DNA from: a candidate division WS2 bacterium ADurb.Bin280
Lineage (GTDB): Bacteria > Patescibacteriota > UBA1384 > DTJR01
Reading direction: 5' to 3'
Assembly (NCBI GenBank): GCA_002071685.1
Contig: MWBO01000016.1
Coordinates: 1-50,412 of the forward strand
Length of the DNA stretch: 50,412 nt
Positions within the stretch are counted from its first letter, which is position 1. Every line of letters begins with the position of its first letter. Shown one piece after another: positions 1 to 6,535 of the stretch. The notes under the pieces are model-generated. The model was not told where the DNA came from. It did not search any database and saw only the letters and a program-made list of their open reading frames with translations. The position numbers and the translations under genes were made by a program.

Positions 1-1
1 T

Positions 2-463
2 GGAGATGTAGATCTCGGTGCCGGCATCACGGCTAGGTATTTGAAAATTCAGATCAACGTGTCTTCTTTCTGTACGGTTTGTGGTACGCCCGGAGTTCAT
101 GATTTTCAAATAACAGGAAGCCACACGACAACTCATACCACAGCCGCTACTCAAATAGACGGTGGTACAAATTTCTTTGAATGGGAGGCATTTACTCCAA
201 CACAAACAACTCCGGCCAATACTTCAATTTCATACAGGTATAGAACCTCAACAAACGGAACGGATTGGACAAGCTGGGTAGGAGCGATCGGATCTGTGAC
301 ATCGCGCAATGGAAACGACAGATATCGTTATCTCCAGGTCGAGGCAACATTATCAAACACTGACGGAGCATCAACGCCTTCAATTGATCAATACGAAATC
401 GATTATCATACCAACCTTGCTCCCTCGACCCCGACGGCGATGACGGCGGTGGTGGGGGGATAG
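2..463 (+). CDS. C-terminal end of a secreted/surface protein (partial)
   Basis: The reading frame is open to the left edge of the window, so only the last roughly 150 residues are present and the true start lies outside. The visible part is rich in Thr, Ser, Asn and aromatic residues, typical of extracellular beta-sandwich repeats: a segment with alternating Trp/Tyr (FFEWEAF, SISYRYRTS, DWTSW) followed by a RYLQVEATLS strand and a Pro/Thr linker. It ends abruptly after a GC-rich run coding for Ala-Val-Val-Gly-Gly. In the next frame this run reads as an Asp/Gly-rich linker that stays open for about 30 more codons, so a frameshift near 450 is possible. No function can be assigned beyond a likely cell-surface role. 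Confidence 0.7.
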   Translation, partial: GDVDLGAGITARYLKIQINVSSFCTVCGTPGVHDFQITGSHTTTHTTAATQIDGGTNFFEWEAFTPTQTTPANTSISYRYRTSTNGTDWTSWVGAIGSVTSRNGNDRYRYLQVEATLSNTDGASTPSIDQYEIDYHTNLAPSTPTAMTAVVGG

Positions 464-561
464 GCGTCTTGTTCTCGAGCCGTCTCAATTATTCAGTTTT
501 ACAATACCTTTACACACAGTAATCACTGAAGAATAACAGATTTAAATTCCTGAATATCAAA

Positions 562-589
562 AGGGGGTCCGTACACAACCGAACCCCCA
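562..589 (-). terminator. Intrinsic terminator of the GreA-like gene
   Basis: On the minus strand, just past the GreA-like stop codon, a stem GGGGGT pairs with ACCCCC around a 14-nt loop and is followed by TTTTGAT. It is one of five GC-rich stem-loops in the window that each follow a GC-rich gene. Confidence 0.8.
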
Positions 590-603
590 AGCGCGATCGT
601 GGT

Positions 604-1068
604 CTACCGCGGAGATCGAATCTCGGCAACCCGCACCGAATACGTCTTGCCGCCCACGCGATAGTATACATCTTCTCCAGCACGGGCGCCCAGGAGCTTC
701 TCGCCAAGCGGGCTCTCGGCGGAGATGACGTCCATGTCATCATGCGGAACTAGCGCGCAACCCGTCACGAGGTATGTGTGGTCACCCTGGCCCTCCTGCA
801 GAACAACAATGCTGCCCACATCCACGAAAGTCGTCTGCACTAATTCGACAACGTCAGCTCCCGCAAGCGCTTCTTTAAGCACTTCTATCTGATGACGCAG
901 CCCTTTTTCTTGGCGTTCAAGTTGCTGGAACACCGGATCGTGAAACACATCTCCACCAGAGTGTGCTTCGCTCTTATCAATGATGAGACTCTTCATGTTT
1001 TCTTCGTGCTCCTTAATAGCCTGTCTCATCCTATCAACGTCAAGGTGGGACAACCTCAAGATGCTCAC
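604..1068 (-). CDS. greA: GreA/GreB-family transcription elongation factor
   Basis: A 154-residue protein with GreA architecture: an N-terminal helical coiled coil (about residues 10-70) and a C-terminal FKBP-like domain (about 75-154, including ESPLGEKLLGARAGEDVYY, the usual SPLGxALLGKxxGD signature). GreA binds stalled RNA polymerase and stimulates cleavage of the backtracked transcript. The coiled-coil tip normally carries a GDLSEN motif; here it reads GGDVFHDP, so the first acidic residue is kept while the second is shifted, and activity may differ. The start is uncertain: GTG at 1068 or TTG at 1059, the latter better spaced from AGAAAGG; an ATG lies 30 nt further in. The gene is visibly more GC-rich than its neighbours and has its own promoter and terminator, suggesting transfer. 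Confidence 0.88.
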   Translation of the reverse strand: MSILRLSHLDVDRMRQAIKEHEENMKSLIIDKSEAHSGGDVFHDPVFQQLERQEKGLRHQIEVLKEALAGADVVELVQTTFVDVGSIVVLQEGQGDHTYLVTGCALVPHDDMDVISAESPLGEKLLGARAGEDVYYRVGGKTYSVRVAEIRSPR

Positions 1069-1099
1069 CCTTTCTCTGGGGAAATTTTTCAGCGTGCAA

Positions 1100-1127
1100 A
1101 TAGTACCAAAACTGTCAGCTTATTCAA
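1100..1127 (-). promoter_or_regulatory. Promoter of the GreA-like gene
   Basis: On the minus strand TTGAAT (1122-1127) and TACTAT (1100-1105) are separated by 16 nt, about 30 nt upstream of the start codon. Similar to sigma-70 consensus. Confidence 0.55.
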
Positions 1128-1143
1128 CTGATCGAACAAACCA

Positions 1144-1170
1144 TTGACATTCTGTTTTGACCCATATAAA
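1144..1170 (+). promoter_or_regulatory. Likely promoter of the NDT-like/CYTH gene pair
   Basis: TTGACA (1144-1149) precedes TATAAA (1165-1170) with a short 15-nt spacer (or TAAAAA with 17 nt). The start codon at 1182 is only 11 nt past the -10 box, leaving a leader of a few nucleotides and no visible Shine-Dalgarno sequence. Confidence 0.5.
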
Positions 1171-1181
1171 AATAACTTATA

Positions 1182-1763
1182 ATGGAAAAATCTTATAAGT
1201 TAAAAGTATTTTGTACATTTTCAAGTAGTGCATACAAAAATAACAAGAAGAGCCTAGACAAATTTATAAAAATGCTCGAGACAGAACTCGATTTCTTTAT
1301 AGAATACCGATGGTTTGATAATATTGATAATGACGACTATGTGAAGATATTTGAAAACTCTCAAACATATCTCAAAAAAGCTGATCTTGTCGTTGCAGAA
1401 GCAAGTGCACAATCGATCAGTGTCGGTCAGCAATTGAGCCTATCTAAACAACTCAAGAAACCAACGCTAGTCTGTATTAAAAGATCAAATAACGAGAGTA
1501 AGCCAGCGTTGTTAGAGGGGGGGCAGGGTCCACTGTTCAAGATTTTATATTATGACAATAATAGGGATCTGATGGTTAAGATTGATAATGTTTTAAACAA
1601 AATGCTCAAAAAAAATCAAAGTGCTCTAGTTAAAATTAATTTTATTGCAACTAAACAAATAAAAGAAAAAATTTTCGAAATTAGTAAATCTTCAAATAAA
1701 TCACAATCCGAAATCCTTAGGAATATTGTGGAAAAATGGATTGAACAAAATAATCAACAATAG
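1182..1763 (+). CDS. Nucleoside 2-deoxyribosyltransferase-like protein with C-terminal ribbon-helix-helix domain
   Basis: 193 residues in two parts. Residues 1-140 resemble the nucleoside 2-deoxyribosyltransferase (NDT) fold: an opening beta strand KLKVFCTFSSSA, then KKADLVVAEASAQSISVGQQLSLSK and a KKPTLVCIKR strand, matching the family pattern of an AD(L/I)VVAE strand followed by a Gly-x-x-x-Glu helix. The usual catalytic Glu of that helix appears to be Gln here (VGQQ), so it may bind rather than process nucleosides. Residues 150-190 look like a CopG/RHH DNA-binding unit: strand VKINFIATKQ, then two helices with SKSQSEILRNIVEKWI. A ligand-sensing regulator is an inference. The next gene starts 2 nt after the stop, so the two are one operon, convergent with a ribonucleotide reductase. 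Confidence 0.6.
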   Translation: MEKSYKLKVFCTFSSSAYKNNKKSLDKFIKMLETELDFFIEYRWFDNIDNDDYVKIFENSQTYLKKADLVVAEASAQSISVGQQLSLSKQLKKPTLVCIKRSNNESKPALLEGGQGPLFKILYYDNNRDLMVKIDNVLNKMLKKNQSALVKINFIATKQIKEKIFEISKSSNKSQSEILRNIVEKWIEQNNQQ

Positions 1764-1765
1764 TT

Positions 1766-2359
1766 ATGAATAGAAAACAAAATCACGAAGTTGAAGTTAG
1801 AGCCATAATTAACGGGAAAAACAAAAAAGATCTTGAAGAAAAGATCATGATGCTCGGCTTTGAATTTATCGAAGAGGAGCAACTAGAAGATGACTATTTT
1901 TGTAAAAATGAAGTAAGTGATTTTTCAGAAGTTGAAATGAACGATATTGGGTCCTTCAGCCTAAGATTGAGAAAAAAGAATGCTAAGGGACGCATTGCAA
2001 ATGAGCTAAACATGAAAGTCATTACTAAAGAGGGTGACCACAGCGGATGGGATGAGCACGAAGTAGAAATCGGCTCACTCGATAATATGGCGAGTATCTT
2101 GAAATTAATGGGTTACAAGATTTTTTTCAGCTTTAAGAAAACAAGATATGTTTTCAAAAAACACAACTGCGAAATTTTATTAGAAGACATAAGTGATCTC
2201 GGCCTAGCAATTGAAATTGAGATAATGACTGAAGAGGAAAAAGCGGTTGAAGCAAAACGAGAAATATACAAATTAATGGAGTCGCTTAAAATCGATCTGT
2301 CTAATAAAGTTCCGAAGAGCATTACAAATATGCTGATGAAGAAGAACTCACATTTTTAG
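1766..2359 (+). CDS. CYTH-domain protein (class IV adenylate cyclase / triphosphatase family)
   Basis: 197 residues with the CYTH triphosphate-tunnel fold: N-terminal EVEVRA (the ExExR/K signature), SLRLRKK, LNMKVI, then KTRYVF, a strand ILLEDISDLG and IEIEIM near the end. Together these give the alternating acidic and basic residues that line the tunnel and bind metal and triphosphate. Members include CyaB adenylate cyclases, thiamine triphosphatase and inorganic triphosphatases; which reaction applies here cannot be read from the sequence. No Shine-Dalgarno precedes its ATG, which lies 2 nt after the upstream stop, so translation is probably coupled. Its stop overlaps by 4 nt the end of the convergent reductase gene. 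Confidence 0.82.
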   Translation: MNRKQNHEVEVRAIINGKNKKDLEEKIMMLGFEFIEEEQLEDDYFCKNEVSDFSEVEMNDIGSFSLRLRKKNAKGRIANELNMKVITKEGDHSGWDEHEVEIGSLDNMASILKLMGYKIFFSFKKTRYVFKKHNCEILLEDISDLGLAIEIEIMTEEEKAVEAKREIYKLMESLKIDLSNKVPKSITNMLMKKNSHF

Positions 2360-4095
2360 CTAGATAGTGCTCTTGGCTCATAGCTCTTGCTGCCAGATCT
2401 ATATATCGTGACGCCTTTAAGTCCAAGCTCATGTGCCAGCATAAAAATCCTCCCGATATCACCCTCCGCAATGCCTTCTGGCACGTTTATAGTTTTTGAA
2501 ATTGATTCATCAACATACTTTTGAAATGAACTAGCTATCTGCAGATGGTCTATATAATTAATTTCCAAGGCCGTCCTGTAAACGCTACATATTGCCTCGG
2601 GGATTGCTTGATCTTCGCAGATTTTACCGGATTTTTTGATATTTAAATCGACCCCTGGACTATATGCGCCACTAGACTTAAGCTCTTCCTTAAGTGAATT
2701 GATAATCTGCCCGGAATAATCAATCAGCGAAAAAAAGGGCTCTATTCCAGTTGTAGCATCAATTAATTGTGCGCTTCTCCCAGTCGGTGGAAGTGCAGTG
2801 GTGGTCAAATTGCGTAGAAATCTGTGTTTTTTGATATCCCTAGCTAATTCAAACCACATTGCTTCAGTGACCTTCTCCGTGTTTTTGCCGGCGTATTTTT
2901 TTTCTAAATAGCTAGGTTTGTCGTCATACCTACTTAACCCATAGGACGACATTGCCAAGCAAGATCCTCTTTTTCTTGCGAGATCAACAGATACTAATTT
3001 TGATCTATAATTTATAAACGACATTATATTCTCTGCCAGTATTCTGGATCTTTCTTCTCCATACGACAGAGATAATGACGCTAATAAATCAGCAAAGCCG
3101 CATATTCCCAGCCCAATCTTTCTTTTTTGCATCATAATTTTTTTGCTTTCTTTCGAATCTAGTCTCGCGATACTTAGCTCTAGCGAGTTATCTAGAGCTC
3201 TCGTTACGATCTCCACGGCCTCGTCAAGTCCAGAATAGTCGATGTTACCTTTTTTATCACATGTAACGAAACGCCCAATGTTTATATAGATAAACTGGCA
3301 AAATTCTCCCCCAAGAAGTCCAACTTCTCCGCAAGGAGCAACGGTCTTATATTGCCCAATTTTGGGAGATGGATTATCGTCATTCATTCTATCTACAAAC
3401 ACTAGACCCGGATCAGCGCACTGATGTGTCGCGTACACAATTTTCTTAAAAATTTCATCCGCATAAACATCCTTGCCATCACTTAAGGTAATTTTTTCTC
3501 CGTTGTGCAGAGAATTCATAAACGCATCATCGACCAAGACGGATATATTAAACCTCCAGTCCTCGTCCTTTTTTTTCACCTTTGAGAGAATAAATTTTTC
3601 TATATCTTTATGTCTCACGGAAAGTGTCGCCATATTTCCAACAGGGCGAAGCTCCTTTCCGTCCTTGCTACTTCGTACAGCGGAACTGTTTAAGACTTCG
3701 AGGGTACGGACCGGATCGTTGCTTTCATCAAAACAATAACCGGTTCCCATTCCCATACGATGAACATCTGCTGAATATTCTTTTATCTTCCTCAGTTCAT
3801 GCATAATTTCATATGGTGGCGAAATGCAGGCTGACAGAGGGCGATTTACGAAGCGACCAGCGTTCATTAATATTGGAGTGCTGGGAATAATCTTTTTTTC
3901 GTCGATAAGACACATGAAAGAAGAAACGAGGCCCTGTTTTTCTTTTTCGGATGTTTTGAATATATGCTCTACCGAAAAGACTTCATTGGCTACGCGTTCA
4001 ATCATAGCGCTTGCTGTCTCTTTCGCCCCTAAGATGCCACCGCATCGCAGTAGATTGTAGGCCTGTTTACTTGGTCTAAAAGTGGATTTTTGCAT
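2356..4095 (-). CDS. Divergent, short class II (adenosylcobalamin-type) ribonucleotide reductase
   Basis: 579 residues with the reductase barrel: STPILMNAGR (about 72-81), first redox Cys in PLSAC (C90), loop-1 region MGMGTGYCF (114-122), GNMATLSVRHKDIEKFI (153-169), active-site loop VAPCGE (252-257, thiyl Cys C255, Glu E257), second redox Cys C266, then LPPTGRSAQLIDATTGIEP and a C-terminal SKTIN plus LGLKGVTIYRSGS, both typical of NrdJ. Ribonucleotide reductase makes deoxyribonucleotides. Two oddities: the conserved Asn of the NPCGE motif is Ala (A253), and the usual C-terminal CxxC pair that re-reduces the active site is absent. The protein is shorter than typical NrdJ (roughly 700-800 residues). 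ATG 4095 has no Shine-Dalgarno; an 18-bp palindrome lies 7 nt upstream. Confidence 0.82.
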   Translation of the reverse strand: MQKSTFRPSKQAYNLLRCGGILGAKETASAMIERVANEVFSVEHIFKTSEKEKQGLVSSFMCLIDEKKIIPSTPILMNAGRFVNRPLSACISPPYEIMHELRKIKEYSADVHRMGMGTGYCFDESNDPVRTLEVLNSSAVRSSKDGKELRPVGNMATLSVRHKDIEKFILSKVKKKDEDWRFNISVLVDDAFMNSLHNGEKITLSDGKDVYADEIFKKIVYATHQCADPGLVFVDRMNDDNPSPKIGQYKTVAPCGEVGLLGGEFCQFIYINIGRFVTCDKKGNIDYSGLDEAVEIVTRALDNSLELSIARLDSKESKKIMMQKRKIGLGICGFADLLASLSLSYGEERSRILAENIMSFINYRSKLVSVDLARKRGSCLAMSSYGLSRYDDKPSYLEKKYAGKNTEKVTEAMWFELARDIKKHRFLRNLTTTALPPTGRSAQLIDATTGIEPFFSLIDYSGQIINSLKEELKSSGAYSPGVDLNIKKSGKICEDQAIPEAICSVYRTALEINYIDHLQIASSFQKYVDESISKTINVPEGIAEGDIGRIFMLAHELGLKGVTIYRSGSKSYEPRALSS

Positions 4096-4102
4096 ATTTT
4101 TT

Positions 4103-4120
4103 ATGGCGCAATTGCGCCAT
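4103..4120. promoter_or_regulatory. 18-bp perfect palindrome upstream of the reductase gene
   Basis: ATGGCGCAATTGCGCCAT is perfectly self-complementary and lies 7 nt before the reductase start codon, beside an AT-rich stretch (TAAAATTTTATCA) that could hold the promoter. It may be an operator or an RNA hairpin covering the translation start. Confidence 0.6.
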
Positions 4121-4302
4121 TAAAATTTTATCACAAAAATACTAATACAGTCCACTTGTTCAGTTAATCACCCCGTAATGCCAGTGACGATTTACATGAG
4201 GAAAGTTTTTAGAACAAAACATGAAATCTAACTTCATAATCATTCTCTGAATCAATCTCTCAATATCCAAATCATTTCTTGAAAAAGACCTTCATTGCTC
4301 TC

Positions 4303-4330
4303 CCGCTTTGTGACGGCCGTCACAAAGCGG
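4303..4330. repeat. 28-bp perfect palindrome in an otherwise empty intergenic region
   Basis: The right half, GCCGTCACAAAGCGG (4316-4330, centred between 4316 and 4317), is the exact reverse complement of the left half. There is no T tract on either side, so it is not a standard terminator. The surrounding 4121-4480 stretch shows no gene on either strand. Confidence 0.7.
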
Positions 4331-4486
4331 CAAGTGTCGGGTAGCAAACACAATCAAATAATACATAATAGAGTAAATGCATTGGCAGAAACGCCAGAAT
4401 AAGACGGAGGTTCAATGGAATAGTATGGTAAAATAAAGATGCTGGAAGTGTTTGAGAGTATTAAGTTTACTGATAAGGAGATAAAA

Positions 4487-5026
4487 ATGAAAACAAAATA
4501 CAAAATTGTTCTATGGCTTTGTCTTTTTTTAATTGTTGTTATCGCGGTCTGTTTGGTCTTGATAAATATTGAAAATAATAAAAAGAACGACGATTTATTA
4601 TCTGATGACATGCTTGAGGTGACTGAAGTTGTCGAGGATTCACTTGCAAGTGCAACTACCACAAGCGCTGTCCGCAACATCACCGAAGAAGAAGGGGCGC
4701 AAAAGCAATCGCAAATGGTTTTCGAGATATACTTTCCCGCGTCGTGGGGAAACATAGAAGTGGTGGAAGGGGATTTTGCAAATCAAGTTAAAACGGTTGG
4801 GTACAATATCAAAACCAAGGATAATTCTTATCAGGGAGGGAATGCTACGATTATTACAATTAGGCAATATGAAAAGAGCGCTCCTGACAAAACAGGAACG
4901 TTGATTGCCTCAAACGACAATTATGATTTTTATTATACAATTTGGGAGAGCGCTCCGAGCGATCTTGGGCAAATCACCGAAAAAGAATTAGCAAGCGTTC
5001 TTGAAACTTTCAAACTCCTTGATTAA
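4487..5026 (+). CDS. Single-anchor exported protein of unknown function
   Basis: 179 residues. The ATG at 4487 is chosen because AAGGAGAT sits 5 nt upstream; a longer frame to 4439 has no ribosome binding site. Residues 6-27 form a hydrophobic anchor (KIVLWLCLFLIVVIAVCLVL), followed by a polar, acidic linker and a compact C-terminal domain (about 85-179: MVFEIYFPASWGN, VGYNIKTKDN, TIITIRQYEKS, YDFYYTIWES, ELASVLETFKLL). The alternating strands and closing helix recall small PsbP-like or lipoprotein-type domains seen behind single anchors, but I cannot assign a family. Probably exported or periplasm-like facing. Confidence 0.75.
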   Translation: MKTKYKIVLWLCLFLIVVIAVCLVLINIENNKKNDDLLSDDMLEVTEVVEDSLASATTTSAVRNITEEEGAQKQSQMVFEIYFPASWGNIEVVEGDFANQVKTVGYNIKTKDNSYQGGNATIITIRQYEKSAPDKTGTLIASNDNYDFYYTIWESAPSDLGQITEKELASVLETFKLLD

Positions 5027-5134
5027 TAGAGGAGAATTTTATACTCTTATATCAAATAAAAAATAATGCAATCCCACTGCCCTGCGGGCTATGAGGGACT
5101 TGTTGCGCCTCTTGGTGCAGAAAGAGAGGGTGAT

Positions 5135-5299
5135 GTGATCAAGGCAACGCTTAGAATAATTTCGTTTTTAATGGTACTTATGGGAATTGCGACAATGGTT
5201 CCGCGCTGGATTTTTGCAAATGGTGCCGAATGGTATGGAATAGCTCAAGTTGTCATCGGTGTGATTGCTTTTGGTATATCTTATTCGAAGAAGAACTAG
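5135..5299 (+). CDS. Small two-helix membrane protein
   Basis: 54 residues if started at GTG 5135, which has AGAGAGGG just upstream; a longer frame from ATG 5066 gives 77 residues but its extra part has no ribosome binding site and looks non-protein-like. Two hydrophobic segments (IISFLMVLMGIATMV and GIAQVVIGVIAFGIS) are separated by a short loop with WIFANGAEWY, and the protein ends in basic residues. Function unknown. Confidence 0.5.
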   Translation: MIKATLRIISFLMVLMGIATMVPRWIFANGAEWYGIAQVVIGVIAFGISYSKKN

Positions 5300-5337
5300 T
5301 CAGAGCGTATCTACTTTAAATTAAAAAGTTTACAGAA

Positions 5338-5395
5338 ATTGTTTTCTTGTAGCTAAAGCTGCTGATTTATGTCAAAACCAGAGGGGCCTATTTGC
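5338..5395. repeat. Partial inverted copy of the right arm of the neighbouring non-coding element
   Basis: This stretch (TTGTTTTCTTGTAGC ... CCAGAGGGGCCTATTTGC) is similar to the reverse complement of 5693-5757, so the element that follows is bracketed by imperfect inverted arms. Confidence 0.5.
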
Positions 5396-5430
5396 CTGCC
5401 CGCAATGCTTTCAGCATAGCTGTGGCAGGC
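5394..5430 (+). repeat. GC-rich hairpin
   Basis: GCCTGCC (5394-5400) pairs with GGCAGGC (5424-5430), and inside it ATGCT-TTC-AGCAT forms a second stem. It may terminate transcription from 5135-5299, although there is no T tract after it. Confidence 0.5.
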
Positions 5431-5460
5431 GGGTTAAAATAATAAAGAAAAAATAAAAAA

Positions 5461-5895
5461 GTTTATAGATACCAGATCTCAGATGACAGAGATCAGAAAA
5501 CGTATAACTTATAACGTATAACGTATAACCACAACGAATAATTACTAAATATATAAACTTCCATTAACAAAAGATGATTTTTCTTATCTACTTGAGTACC
5601 GCGCAAACTTGTCGTCGGGAGCCTCAAGAGAAAGAAAAATCATGCTTTTGAGCGTGCAGGGTAAGGAGTCGATAGAACCATAGGGGCTGCTTCGCAAATA
5701 GGCCCCTTTGGTTCTATCATTATCTGTAGTTTTAACTACTAATAAAGAAAATTGTTTTTATTTGATTTGAATTTCGAACTCTTAATTCTGCATTCTTAAT
5801 TTAAAGTTTACAGATATCAGAGGCCAGACTTCAGAATAATTCTGAAATCTAAATTTGTTAATTGTTTAATTGATCAATTGTCTAATTGCTGAGCC
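5461..5895 (+). repeat. Dispersed non-coding element, copy 1
   Basis: This 435-bp stretch is closely repeated, as its reverse complement, at about 42176-42545. Shared blocks include a CGTATAACGTATAACC run, AATAATTACTAAATATATAA, the structured core at 5571-5720 and an AT-rich tail with ATTCTGCATTCTTAAT and TCAATTGTCTAATTGCT. No credible reading frame spans it. It fills most of the 597-bp gap between 5299 and 5897. Confidence 0.85.
5571..5720 (+). ncRNA. Candidate structured RNA in element copy 1
   Basis: The best conserved part of the repeat can fold: ATGATTTTTCTT (5574-5585) pairs with AAGAAAAATCAT (5632-5643), CTTGAG (5591-5596) with CTCAAG (5623-5628), with a CCG/CGG hairpin inside. A conserved single-stranded GTAAGGAGTC follows, then a long hairpin GATAGAACCA...TGGTTCTATC (5671-5718) that could end the transcript. 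The second copy keeps every stem. No known RNA family is recognised; expression is inferred, not shown. Confidence 0.5.
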
Positions 5896-5896
5896 T

Positions 5897-6454
5897 TTAC
5901 CAATTTATCCCTCTCGGCTCATACCAACCTTGTGGTTTTTTGCAAACAGGGCATTTTTTGGGCGCTTCTTTGCCGTGGTGAACATATCCACAGTTGAGGC
6001 ATTTCCATTCAATAGCTTCCTCTCTCTTGTGCAATGTTCCGTCCTTCGCATTCTTTAGGATTTTGCGATATCTTTCCTCGTGTTTTTCTTCAACTTCTGA
6101 AATCTCCTGAAAAAGAGAGGCGATTTCCTTGAGTCCTTCTTCCTGTGCTATTTTTTTAAACTCAGGATACATACTCGTGTGTTCGTAGTTTTCTCCACCT
6201 GCCGCGTGTTCAAGATTGACCGCTTCATCAGAAGAGAGTGGGGAGATTTCCATCTCTACCTGCGTTTTTATGTTCTCTGGCAGGGCTTCCAAGAGTTCCT
6301 CGGCGTGAGCTCTTTCGTTGTCGGCTGTCTCCTCAAATATTCTAGCGATACATTCCAAATTCTTCTTTCGCGCCTCTTTGGCGTAAAATGTATACTTGTT
6401 TCTTGCTACCGATTCTCCGGTAATCGCCTTGAGCAGATTCTCGTACGTCTTCAT
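5897..6454 (-). CDS. rbr: Rubrerythrin
   Basis: 185 residues. An N-terminal ferritin-like four-helix bundle carries the di-iron Glu/His set (GESVARNKY, EETADNERAHAEEL, HTSMYPEFKKIAQEEGL, EISEVEEKHEERY), followed at about 150-180 by a rubredoxin-like domain with two Cys pairs (CLNCGYVHHG and CPVCKKPQGWYEP). Rubrerythrin is a cytosolic peroxidase that reduces hydrogen peroxide with electrons passed through its rubredoxin centre, typical of anaerobes and microaerophiles. The length matches the family. The ATG at 6454 is preceded by AAAGG at good spacing. It is divergent from the transporter that follows. Confidence 0.95.
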   Translation of the reverse strand: MKTYENLLKAITGESVARNKYTFYAKEARKKNLECIARIFEETADNERAHAEELLEALPENIKTQVEMEISPLSSDEAVNLEHAAGGENYEHTSMYPEFKKIAQEEGLKEIASLFQEISEVEEKHEERYRKILKNAKDGTLHKREEAIEWKCLNCGYVHHGKEAPKKCPVCKKPQGWYEPRGINW

Positions 6455-6535
6455 TTTTAACCTTTCATTATTTTTCTGTGCGATAATTATTATATCGCAC
6501 TTTCAATTTTATTGTTATCATAAAATAGAGGGAAA

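Noticed and set aside
192-488. Minus-strand frame opposite the first partial gene
   Set aside because: It mirrors the surface-protein frame and has no recognisable motif or ribosome binding site.
2356-4095. Class III (anaerobic, glycyl radical) ribonucleotide reductase
   Set aside because: There is no C-terminal glycyl radical motif, and both redox Cys residues and the NrdJ-type ending are present, so it is a class II type.
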